The notes below the pieces were generated by a model. It ran no database searches. It was not told where the DNA came from and was given only the letters and a program-made list of their open reading frames with translations. From Mycogone perniciosa (Eukaryota > Ascomycota > Sordariomycetes > Hypocreales > Hypocreaceae): a stretch of 64,000 nucleotides of DNA. Made by a program: the position numbers and the translations under genes. Positions 55,765-64,000 of this stretch are shown here, piece by piece. Location of the stretch: assembly GCA_025331125.1 (NCBI GenBank), contig JAOALB010000124.1, forward strand, positions 101,533 to 165,532. The letters are read 5' to 3'. Position 1 is the first letter of the stretch. Every line of letters begins with the position of its first letter.

Positions 55765-57144
55765 CTAAGGAAATCGTTTGGTGAAGTAAATATGCCTTCC
55801 ACTCTGGAGTTCGTATCCGCCATCGACCTTCTTCCACATCTTCTTGGATGTCTCTCTCTTTTCCCCCTTGGAATCCACATAGTAGATACCTGAGGAGAGG
55901 GTGTGCTTCTTAATCTCGACAGAGTGGCGCTTGGAGCGACCTGAAGCTTCCGTTTCGGTGTCGTCACCGTCATCCTCCTCATAATAAGCATCATCAGCAG
56001 CGAATTGAGCTTGTTGGTACCGGTCATCACCATACGTGCTGCCAGCTCGACTATACTGTGGTGCATCCTCAGCGGCATCGTCATATCCCTCGCCATAGCT
56101 GTAGTTGTAGTGTGTCTGCGCGGCAGATGAGGTTGATGGGCCGCTCGACTCCGCACTCTCACCATCTGGGTTTGGCTCCTGTTGGCGATCGTTTCTGCCC
56201 AGCTTCGTCAATCTGGCACCAGAGGTATTGTGAACCCATCCCTTATCCGCTCGGCGCCAGGTATCTAGGTCGGGATATGAATAATCGAGATACCTATCCC
56301 CATTGGCAGCCATCATGGCTAAACACCAGAGTGCGAGCTTGACAGTGAGTTGGCCTTGTCCGCTTGCGTTCCAGGGAATTACTGCGTACTCTGGGGGATT
56401 GTATCGCCATTTCATAGGGTCGTCATCACGGAATGAGGAGTCAGCCGTGCCACTAGACATCACCGAGATGTCGCTCATCTCCGAAACATCGGTGAAATGG
56501 GTTCGAGCTGCAACCCGGCGAGGACGCTCAGCGGCCATGGTTGCTCCGACATGTTCGAGCGCAACCCGTAGGACCACTAGATTTTCATCTGTGAGGATGA
56601 ATCCGTACCTGCATCTGTTGATGGCCATGTAATTGGCGATTTGATTCATCACCTTTTGCCACTCGTCGTATTCGCCCTCTGTTCCATAAACCATTGAGGG
56701 CTTCCACTTCGCACTAAGCTTCGTATCTCCTGGAAGGATGTTGATGTATGTCCCATTATCCATCCGATGGTATTCCGAGATAACAGACCAGTCCGGTTCC
56801 AAGTACGTGGGACATCGAGTCCCCCGGCCGTAGTGGCAGGGGCGCTGCTGCTTTGCTAAGGCATAGTTGATGACGGGACTCATGAATCTTCGGGCAATGT
56901 CGTCAAAAGTTGCCTCATTGAAGATGTACTTGTCATGGCCCAGCGACTTTGGCTCTGGTGATCCGCTGTAGTCCTGGGCAAGCTCAGCAGAGAAGATTTG
57001 AGTTAAGGTTTTGTAGTTAAACTCATCCCAGGGGCGCCATTCTTCAACCACAACACCGGGTGCGCTCAGGGTATTGGTTCCGCCCCCTACGAAATTGTGG
57101 ACTTCAAGATTGGGCTTCGTGAGGGCCTTGAGGAGGGATGACAT
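55765..57144 (-). CDS. PD-(D/E)XK nuclease-like fungal protein (copy B)
   Basis: This is a single 459-residue frame from the ATG at 57144. The core repeats the signature of the gene at 24076-25473: PDW (117-119), LPGDTKL with D140-T-K142, Q168 in the helix VMNQIANY, and the strand RYGFILTDENLVVLRV (179-194). This is the P-D ... D-x-K ... Q order of the restriction-endonuclease fold. A helical region follows (LTVKLALWCLAMMAANG), then an acidic, Tyr-rich disordered segment (SYGEGYDDAAEDAPQY), and a C-terminal Lys-rich block (KKMWKKVDGGYELQSGRHIY) that may bind nucleic acid. The sequence outside the core differs from copy A. It diverges from the kinase-like gene at 58610. Nuclease activity and role are untested. 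Confidence 0.7.
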   Translation of the reverse strand: MSSLLKALTKPNLEVHNFVGGGTNTLSAPGVVVEEWRPWDEFNYKTLTQIFSAELAQDYSGSPEPKSLGHDKYIFNEATFDDIARRFMSPVINYALAKQQRPCHYGRGTRCPTYLEPDWSVISEYHRMDNGTYINILPGDTKLSAKWKPSMVYGTEGEYDEWQKVMNQIANYMAINRCRYGFILTDENLVVLRVALEHVGATMAAERPRRVAARTHFTDVSEMSDISVMSSGTADSSFRDDDPMKWRYNPPEYAVIPWNASGQGQLTVKLALWCLAMMAANGDRYLDYSYPDLDTWRRADKGWVHNTSGARLTKLGRNDRQQEPNPDGESAESSGPSTSSAAQTHYNYSYGEGYDDAAEDAPQYSRAGSTYGDDRYQQAQFAADDAYYEEDDGDDTETEASGRSKRHSVEIKKHTLSSGIYYVDSKGEKRETSKKMWKKVDGGYELQSGRHIYFTKRFP

Positions 57145-58609
57145 TTCCGAGAAAACTCCCTGTATAGGGAATATGAAGGGGATAGATGGTAGATGGAGAA
57201 AGATAACAGAAAGAAATCGTCAGAGAGGATAGAAATCGTCAGAGAGAGCAGAGACGATGAATAGGGATGCCAAAGGGGTAAGAGAGATTTAATGAAGAAA
57301 ACCAAGGCGGAGAAAGACTTGAGTTGACAGAATGAGACAGATGATTGTTGTGTGATTGATCAATGGGGGTGTAGAGCGGAGAGAGTTGACAATTTATATT
57401 TCTCACCTCACCTCAATCTGCCACATAAGAGCGGAAGTCAGTGTGCCTCGCTGCCTTCCTACACCATCATGGCTTCACACCTCAACCAACACCACCACAT
57501 TCCAAGCGATAAGAGCCAATAGAAACGATTCTGTGCCGCCTGAGAGAATCTTCCAGTTAGCCGCCTGGAAAATTCTACCATGGCACTCAGAGAGTCAGAC
57601 TCATGTCTACAAGGCCTTGTATGTAAGTGGCCCACACGAGGCCCGTTGGTAAGACCGGGGATTCTAATCAATCCGCGTATTCCAGTCCCACGCCTTGAGA
57701 TTGGTTTTTGTAGAACACTTGGGAAGAATCATAGATGCATACAATAGAAGTTAGGGGGTTCTTGGAATTTTTCGAAATTCTCAGAATTATTGGAAATTAC
57801 TGGAATACATAGAACTAGAAACCACTGGAGTATATCTGAAGATCTATTATTCCGTACACAAAGTCACTGGTGCCTGAGATCTAAATACTCCCTTGTCACC
57901 TAGCCCTGTCGGTTCGTGACCTTCACAGCCTCGTTTGTATGCTGTTGGTCGATTGTGGAGAATGACTTGACCAATGATCTCGCTGCCGTCATGATCCATC
58001 GATGCCGCCTTGGAGCCTAGGAGGTTTCCATTAACGCTGTTCTCGTTGTTGCCGCCCGTTATTATGTTCATCACCAACAGCATCATTCATCATCAACGAT
58101 ACTGCATTTTGAATGGTGCAGTTGGAGGCAGCCAAAACCCTGGCGTCGAGATATAGATAGAAACCCCACCCATCTCACCGGCAAAATGATGCTTCGTGTG
58201 TCTTTTTACGCCATATTCGTCCATGATTTGCCCAATTATTTTCAGCCTCTGGTCGCGCCCACCATTGAGCCTCATTCACGACCAGGGTTCCAAAATCGGC
58301 CATTTCCTGACAGTCTTAAACATTCAGCGTGCGCCTGGTACTTCCCTCCGTATCCAAAAAGCCGTAGTCAATCTGGTAGCCATGTGCACACCGTAGGTAA
58401 TGCGATCACAGACACAATGTGGCTGGCTCAGTATTACTCCGTACTCCGTACTTACTCCGTAATTGAAGCAAATTGGCTTTTACAGTCTCTCGCACTGTAT
58501 GCCGCACTGTACCGTGCGCGTAACCCTCATTATTATAAACATACATACAAACAACACACCCTTCATCTCATTCCTGCATTCCTCACCACCCACCACACAC
58601 CAGACCATC
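57145..58609. other. Divergent intergenic region between copy B and the kinase-like gene
   Basis: It contains promoters for both flanking genes. A near-tandem repeat of GAAATCGTCAGAGAG lies in the copy B leader, and the palindromic tract TACTCCGTACTCCGTACTTA lies near 58436, about 170 bp upstream of the kinase-like gene. No additional gene is seen. Confidence 0.5.
57212..57250. repeat. GAAATCGTCAGAGAG near-tandem repeat
   Basis: Two exact copies of GAAATCGTCAGAGAG are separated by a few bases, about 70-100 bp upstream of the copy B start codon. Confidence 0.8.
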
Positions 58610-59521
58610 ATGGCGCCCTCACACTATCCGTCGATGGCTCTGCCATTCTGTGATGACGCGTTAATGGAAGGTCCTCCAAGTTGCACGCTCGAGGCATTCA
58701 GGAAACCCCTCCTTCGGAAATGCCCCTTTGATCTCGATTCAATGTCTTTGAGAGCTCGCCTTGGTGGCGGCCTCGATGGGTATGTCTGGAAGGTTAAATT
58801 TGGGAATAAGGGCCCCTTTGCTTTGAAAGTGGTAAGTCTTTGCCTATGTTTACCCTCCTTTTTGGCCTTTCCACGCCCCCTTACCTCTATCTCTGTTTAG
58901 TTCTATGACATGGAGCCGGCCCCGTATCCCATGATTCATTTTCCCATTCAGCGGGAATGTTATAACGCTGCGCTTCTCCAGATGATAGAGACATCCGTAG
59001 CCCGAGTCACTCCTGAGTCCCCAATCGTGGTTAACGCCGAGCCGTCTATCCGACAGGACGCCTACCTAAATCTCTATGCATATGCTGAGGAGTTCCGTCC
59101 ACGAGTACCACCATTTCTTGCAGAAAACTCTCTACCAACCACAACAATATCCAAAGTCCCACGCCTGAGACAGTGCTATGGCTGGCTGAGCCTCAACACT
59201 AGTCAGCTGTATGCGTCTTCTGAGTTGTGGGCCCCGTGCTACAAAGTAGACAAGCAGAGGCGATATCTGGAACCTGAAAAGGACTATCTAGCGATTGTTT
59301 ACGAGTACATTGAGGAAGGTGAAAATGACGCGACCGCTGTGGAGGAAGTGTTGAAATTTCTATGGCTCGCGGGCTTTTGTCGTACTCTCTCGCCCCTCGA
59401 AAGAAATTGGACAAATAGTGTGTTACTCGATTTGTCTGATTTTGTTCCACCCCATCTCGCTGGCTGGAGGGAAGGAAGACTCTACAGACCGACAACAGCT
59501 GAGAATATCTTACGAAAGTAG
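58610..59521 (+). CDS. Protein kinase-like fold protein, fungal accessory family
   Basis: Two exons, 58610-58831 and 58901-59521, are joined by a 69-nt GT-AG intron in phase 0, giving 280 residues. RARLGGGLDGYVWKVKF resembles a glycine-rich loop and GPFALKVFYD carries the strand-3 lysine. FPIQRECYNAALLQMIE supplies an alpha-C glutamate, and YLAIVYEYIEEGEND is hinge-like. The C-terminal part reads ERNWTNSVLLDLSDFV: an Asn and a DLSD motif stand where the catalytic Asn and DFG-type aspartate are expected, while the HRD-type aspartate is not obvious. It may be a divergent kinase or a pseudokinase. Related kinase-like proteins are abundant and variable in filamentous fungi. It faces away from PD-(D/E)XK copy B. 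Confidence 0.65.
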
Positions 59522-60373
59522 TTTCGTTCGGCTATGCAAGGACGCATAGTAATATGGCGAAAGGAGTCACAGATCACGGCCTTTGTATGTATAAACCGAA
59601 TTGCTTTTTTCATGATTTTTTATATCTATAATTTGCCTTATGGCGACCTTACGTACTCTTCCTTGGTGTTTGTTTGTGACTCTTGATGCAGCGATTCATT
59701 TATATTTCTTTAACCTTCTCACATTACCTAGGTATGGAGGCTTCTTTGCCATGTGCACCTACACATAGCACCAGCGAAAATCACTGGTCTTTACCTAACC
59801 TTGTGAAGTTGCCCAAAGCGGAAGGAAGATCACCTCAGGATTGGATCTGGCGACTGGGTGGAGATCCGAGAAGCGGATGCTCCCGAAGAGAGGCACGGGC
59901 CTGACATCACTCATGCGCAATATTGTTTGTATAGGCAGTTTGTAGTTATAGCTCATCTCTTTAGCTAATAGTACCGAAAAATTCGCGAATTCTCTTAGCC
60001 CTGGGGGTGAAATTTTGTTTGCAGCCATCATTGGAGTCCTCCCAAATCCCAACGGCAGGGCTTTGAGGCGGGGGCTGGGATGGCTGGAATCAGGCAGAAA
60101 ACGATGAACCACCACTGCCTCCGAGTCATACGACGTTATGGAAGCCTATTCAAAGGAGCTGAACCAGATCAAATAGCAGGGTGTAGGCAAATATTTGGGC
60201 GGCGGTGTCAAAATAGTGTAGCCCCAGCTGAGGCTGTGTTCATCATGACAGTCAGCCTCATTTCAGCCCAAGCAGATTCAGTGTTGGGAGATGCCGTTAA
60301 AAAGTAGTCGATTAGCATCTTTTGGATTGCGGGCTCATTAACAAATCCCACATCTTTCTCAAATTACTTCAGA
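59522..60373. other. Intergenic region, no gene seen
   Basis: It contains the 3' end of the kinase-like gene and the upstream region of the ADP-ribosylglycohydrolase gene. Nothing else is recognised. Confidence 0.5.
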
Positions 60374-61714
60374 ATGATCCCCCTAGATCTATCTCAAGAT
60401 GCCCTCGTGGCGTTGGCTAGAGAGGCCATGCACGATCGCATCGTGGGCTGTCTCTTCGGATCAGCCCTTGGCGATGCCATCGGCCTGTATACCGAGTTTC
60501 TGTCCGGCGATATGTCTGTCCAAGCATATCCCTCGCGGAAGTTTATTTTCTCCCCGGCGTCGGAAACCACGCCGTTTCGACGGGATTCACACCGAAACCC
60601 AAATCTCCCTGGCGATTGGACCGATGACACCGACCATGCCATGTGCATCTTACTTTCCTATCTCCACAAGGATGGAAAAGAGCTCGATCCCCAGGAGTTT
60701 GCATCTCGGCTGCATATCTGGGTCCGAATGGGCCTCCGAGCACTGGATACCTTGCCCCTTGGCCTAGGTCGAACTGTCGGTGCCATTGTTCGAAGCAAGA
60801 CATACCTAGATGATCCAGAGGGCACGGCAAGGAAGCATTGGACCAACGGTGGATATAACGTGGCTCCAAACGGCAGTTTGATGCGAACGCATCCACTGGG
60901 ATTGATGTGCATCCACAAAACACTCGAAGAAACGTTCCAAATTGCCGCAGATTACTCGATCGTCACTCATGTTGACCCAAGATGCATTATTTCATGCGTC
61001 ATTGGGACGGCCCTGGTCCGAGGCCTCGTCCGTCAAGAAGTCTATGCTGAGGAGCACATTGATGACATGGTCGCAAAAGGAATCGCCTGGTATTATACCT
61101 ATCGCGAACGGCAAGTCGAGAAGGACCCCAGCAGGAAGGACGAGCCAGAGCTGGATCTCAGTGAGCTTCGGCGCCATGCCAAGGTCAATGACATGGCTGA
61201 TCTGGAGCTGGATGATGGGTACAAGATCGGGTATGTCTACAAGACGTTTGGATCTGGTATCCACATGCTGCGTTTGGCGATGCGGGAAGTTGCGGCTTCG
61301 AGGGATATTCTCCCCAAAAAGATGTCCGTCTTCGAACCTCTTGTCACTGATCTTATTATGCGAGGTGGTGACGCCGATACGAACGCTTGCTTTGCTGGAG
61401 CCCTCGTCGGTGCGTATTTGGGCTACAAGGCTCTGCCGCCTCACTGGCGAGATGGACTGCGACAGGGAGAGTGGCTCATGAAGAAGGCAGAGGGCCTGAG
61501 CATTGTGTTGGGAATCGCGTACGGGACCTACAGTGGTGTAGAAGATAAGGATACTGCACCCGATGGTGGAAGAGGATGGCTGACAGATAACCAAATGGAG
61601 GAGAAAGTCATGTTGTTGCAAGCAGACATGGCTAAGAGGGAACATGAGCGAAACAAACAAGAAGAGAAGCGAAAGTCAAGAGGCAGTTGGTTCGGCGGTC
61701 GCGCCAAAAACTGA
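60374..61714 (+). CDS. ADP-ribosylglycohydrolase family protein
   Basis: This is an intron-free 446-residue frame. The family's dinuclear magnesium motifs are present: GCLFGSALGDAIG (about 25-37), GDWTDDTDHAMC (about 80-91) and MRGGDADTNACFAGALVGAY near residue 330. These enzymes (ARH/DraG type) remove ADP-ribose from proteins or small molecules. NGSLMRTHPLG and a THVDPR segment are also family-like. An insertion rich in Lys/Glu (ERQVEKDPSRKDEPELDLSE) lies before the last catalytic motif, and the C-terminus is a charged helix ending in a Ser/Gly tail. It has no signal peptide. It lies on the same strand downstream of the kinase-like gene and converges with the RRM gene. Confidence 0.92.
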   Translation: MIPLDLSQDALVALAREAMHDRIVGCLFGSALGDAIGLYTEFLSGDMSVQAYPSRKFIFSPASETTPFRRDSHRNPNLPGDWTDDTDHAMCILLSYLHKDGKELDPQEFASRLHIWVRMGLRALDTLPLGLGRTVGAIVRSKTYLDDPEGTARKHWTNGGYNVAPNGSLMRTHPLGLMCIHKTLEETFQIAADYSIVTHVDPRCIISCVIGTALVRGLVRQEVYAEEHIDDMVAKGIAWYYTYRERQVEKDPSRKDEPELDLSELRRHAKVNDMADLELDDGYKIGYVYKTFGSGIHMLRLAMREVAASRDILPKKMSVFEPLVTDLIMRGGDADTNACFAGALVGAYLGYKALPPHWRDGLRQGEWLMKKAEGLSIVLGIAYGTYSGVEDKDTAPDGGRGWLTDNQMEEKVMLLQADMAKREHERNKQEEKRKSRGSWFGGRAKN

Positions 61715-61991
61715 CACAGGGTTAATCTTTTTGTTCATGATAGTGCCATTCCCCTAGAAACAGATGTAATCGACTAATGTGTCTTTATCGACAACTTCCA
61801 AGCAAGCTAGCAAATGTGTGTCCGTGAAATGTTGGAGGAGTCTCGTGCTCCTATCCGCAAACAACTCTTGAACAAACGGCCACCCTTGACCAACAATAAA
61901 GAAAACCTATTTGCAACCGTTGCAAAACAAAAAGAACGCTCGGCCCGAACTGTACTAATTTTCGTACAGGCGTTAACAATCGCCTTCGCAT

Positions 61992-63593
61992 TCATAGGCC
62001 TCGTCCCTGAATGCGCTCAGCAGCAATGCCGTACGACGACAGGGTATCTCCAACCTCACACGGATCCTCACCAAACTCGACCTTCTCAAGGCCAACCGGA
62101 CGGTCCTTCTCGAGCGACATCTTGCCCATCTGAGCCTGGCAGCGGTAACTGCCAAACTTGAACTCTACGACAGCCCTGCTACCAGCCTTGATCAGCTCCA
62201 CAACTTCATCTACCTGGAAAATGAAGCGATCCTTGAAAAGTTTTGTCAAGCTGTTCTCGTTGACAAAATCAGCGCGTCCGGTGATGATGAGGCTGCGAGA
62301 CATCTTGCCCACAACGGCGTGGCTGCTGTACTTGATGCGATTGTGCGAGATCTTCACGCGGTAGCCCTGGACGTAGAGGCCCTTGGTCCACGATGTGCTG
62401 AGGAGCTGTTGAGCGGCGTCCGGGCTGAAGAAGACGACTTTGGCAGCAGCGGTCTGGTGGGTGAGGTAGTCCGGGTAGTTGATGTAGCTGCACCAGATGC
62501 GGCCGATGTTGCGAATCGAGGAGAGGAGCTGCTGTGTCGTGACGTTAGGGGGCAGGTTGGTCAGCCAGAGGGCGCAGTTCTCTTCGGAATTGAGATGTTC
62601 GGCGCTGGCATTGGTTTCGGTGTGCATACCGTGATAGCGGGAGGAGAACTTGGAAGATGCCGTGGACTTGGAGGATCCAATGTTGTTGTCGGGGATAAAG
62701 GCGCTGCAAGGCGTCTGCTGCATGACAGCCTGCATAGGGAGAAAGCCCTGCACGTGGTTGTTTGGCAGTACTTTGATGGGCAATGGGGCTGGAATAGGCT
62801 GTCTGATAGGATACTCCTTGTGGGCGAGGCGGAGGACGTCGATACCCAGATTCTGAAGACGTCTGTTGTCATGAAACTGAGAAGCAGCCGGGGCATTGAG
62901 CTGAGCGTTTCGCAGCTCATCCGTAACAAAGGCACCGGAAGCGTCATCAAGGGGTTTGATGTTGGTGTTACCAGTAGCACGAACATGGTCGTGGGTAAGA
63001 TGAGCATTGAGTCCAAGAGATAGTTGAGAGAACTGGGCAGTAGTCATTTGGTCTGTGTGGTTCCAACTGGTCATGTCATCTGGATTGGAACTCTGACGGC
63101 GTCCGGGTATGAAGGACGGGATACGAGTGAGAGGTTGAACGGAGAAACGATGGCCCCTGGCTTTGTACGCATCCAAGGAGCCCCATCGCATATGCACGGG
63201 GGTCTCCCGGCCAATACGAATGCCACGGTCCGGTGTGGTAGGTCGTGGTGCCCATATCTGAGAAATAGGTTTGACGTAAGTGTGTTCTCCCTGGTGGTAA
63301 GCCGTGTCAAGTCGCTGATGTCGGTGATGAAGGCCAGTAGAGGCAGAGTCCTTAGAAGTGGTGGCCATAAACGTGTATCCAGGGAACGAGGCAGCCTTGG
63401 TATCGGCAAAGCGATGAGGAGTAGGGGTAAGATCCATACCAGTACCGAAAATATCGCAAGTAGAATCCTCAGGGGTCTTGGGGGTAATCTGAGGGCTATC
63501 GGGAGACGAGGAGAGGGACAAGGACGAGATAGTAGGCATCTCGTCGCTGTCGGAGCTGTCCAGCTTGTTATCGGGGAGGTTTGGAGTGTCCAT
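61992..63593 (-). CDS. RNA-binding protein with RRM-like domains
   Basis: The frame is open from 63830, but the first ATG is at 63593 (MDTPNLPDNKLDSSD), giving 533 residues. The N-terminal 320 residues are Ser/Pro/Thr-rich and disordered. An RRM-like fold starts near residue 345: CALWLTNLPPNVTTQQLLSS (RNP2-like strand and helix), then AAAKVVFFSPDAAQQLL (RNP1 region, degenerate). A second, more divergent module (SLIITGRADFVNENSLTKLF, then RAVVEFKFGSY) follows. The C-terminus is short. It probably binds RNA or other proteins; the cytoplasmic or nuclear location cannot be read. Fungal homologues of this type are poorly characterised. Confidence 0.75.
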   Translation of the reverse strand: MDTPNLPDNKLDSSDSDEMPTISSLSLSSSPDSPQITPKTPEDSTCDIFGTGMDLTPTPHRFADTKAASFPGYTFMATTSKDSASTGLHHRHQRLDTAYHQGEHTYVKPISQIWAPRPTTPDRGIRIGRETPVHMRWGSLDAYKARGHRFSVQPLTRIPSFIPGRRQSSNPDDMTSWNHTDQMTTAQFSQLSLGLNAHLTHDHVRATGNTNIKPLDDASGAFVTDELRNAQLNAPAASQFHDNRRLQNLGIDVLRLAHKEYPIRQPIPAPLPIKVLPNNHVQGFLPMQAVMQQTPCSAFIPDNNIGSSKSTASSKFSSRYHGMHTETNASAEHLNSEENCALWLTNLPPNVTTQQLLSSIRNIGRIWCSYINYPDYLTHQTAAAKVVFFSPDAAQQLLSTSWTKGLYVQGYRVKISHNRIKYSSHAVVGKMSRSLIITGRADFVNENSLTKLFKDRFIFQVDEVVELIKAGSRAVVEFKFGSYRCQAQMGKMSLEKDRPVGLEKVEFGEDPCEVGDTLSSYGIAAERIQGRGL

Positions 63594-64000
63594 AGTGATC
63601 TGCCTATGCCGGTGATGTTCGAGAGAGAGTTGAGGTGTCTGCTGTTCAGGAACTTGGGGGCTTGAAGGGGGTGAACCGTGAAGGTCACTATGAGGATGGT
63701 GTTGTGAAGAGTTGGGAAGCACAAACAAGGGGAAGTTGGGAGGCGAGGCAGTCTTTAAATAAATTCGGGGCCCAGTGAATTCACCTTTGAGAAGTCCAAA
63801 GTGAAAAAAATGTGAATAGGTCAGACACAAAGGTGAATATCGGGTTCGTCTGAAGTATATGGGTATTCAACGTGGGTCCCAGCCACAGGCTTTAGTGAAT
63901 GAATAGCAACAGCCCGGGACTATGTAAGAAGAAATTGAACCTATTGTGAGGGCAAAAATAATAGGTTTTTAGTTTGTTTTTGGGGGGGGGGGGGGTTTGG
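63594..64000. promoter_or_regulatory. Upstream region of the RRM gene, with poly-G run at the window end
   Basis: It lies directly upstream of the minus-strand RRM gene. The frame remains open through part of it without an ATG. A run of about fourteen G lies near 63982-63995. Confidence 0.45.

Noticed and set aside
62319..63665. Plus-strand frames opposite the RRM gene
   Set aside because: They are shadows of the minus-strand coding sequence with no domain or start context.

Overview
The window is nuclear DNA of a filamentous ascomycete, most likely in the Eurotiomycetes (Aspergillus/Penicillium/Talaromyces-like). Evidence: short GT-AG introns (50-141 nt), long intergenic spaces, fungus-specific families (NST1, I78 inhibitor, CE5 esterase, HMT1-type half ABC transporter, Rho2, Tma20, mL40), and intergenic tracts built on TACGGAGTA/TACGAAGTA. 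No genus is claimed. I recognise no tRNA or rRNA gene, CRISPR array or intact transposon.

Layout. 0-3 kb: C-terminally truncated HMT1-like vacuolar ABC transporter (-). 3-8.2 kb: long gene-poor stretch. 8.2-22.2 kb: bZIP factor (-), myo-inositol oxygenase (+), secreted Cys-rich single-pass protein (+), frameshifted class III CoA-transferase (-), MFS transporter (-) and GPI-type CE5 esterase (-). 24-37 kb: accessory block with a PD-(D/E)XK-like protein (-), a pseudokinase/coiled-coil protein (+), a nucleotidyltransferase-fold protein (+) and a BTB-like protein (+), in gene-poor DNA with apparent gene relics. 38.8-54.6 kb: mostly conserved core, with Tma20 (-), an I78-type inhibitor (-, found by splicing by eye), a single-pass membrane protein (+), NST1 (-), Rho2 (+), mL40 (-) and an acidic unknown (+). 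55-64 kb: second accessory block with a MITE-like element, a second PD-(D/E)XK-like protein (-), a kinase-like protein (+), an ADP-ribosylglycohydrolase (+) and a two-RRM-like protein (-).

Main points of interest. (1) A PD-(D/E)XK-like gene facing away from a kinase-fold gene occurs twice, 31 kb apart, each time followed by another nucleotide-chemistry gene (nucleotidyltransferase fold; ADP-ribosylglycohydrolase). (2) The NST1 stop codon is followed in the same frame by 92 open, protein-like codons, suggesting readthrough, a very small intron or a recent stop. (3) Rho2 needs a 6-nt micro-exon. (4) The CoA-transferase carries an apparent 4-nt deletion that a 50-nt GT-AG intron could bypass. 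All functions are inferred by reading the sequence; no search was run.
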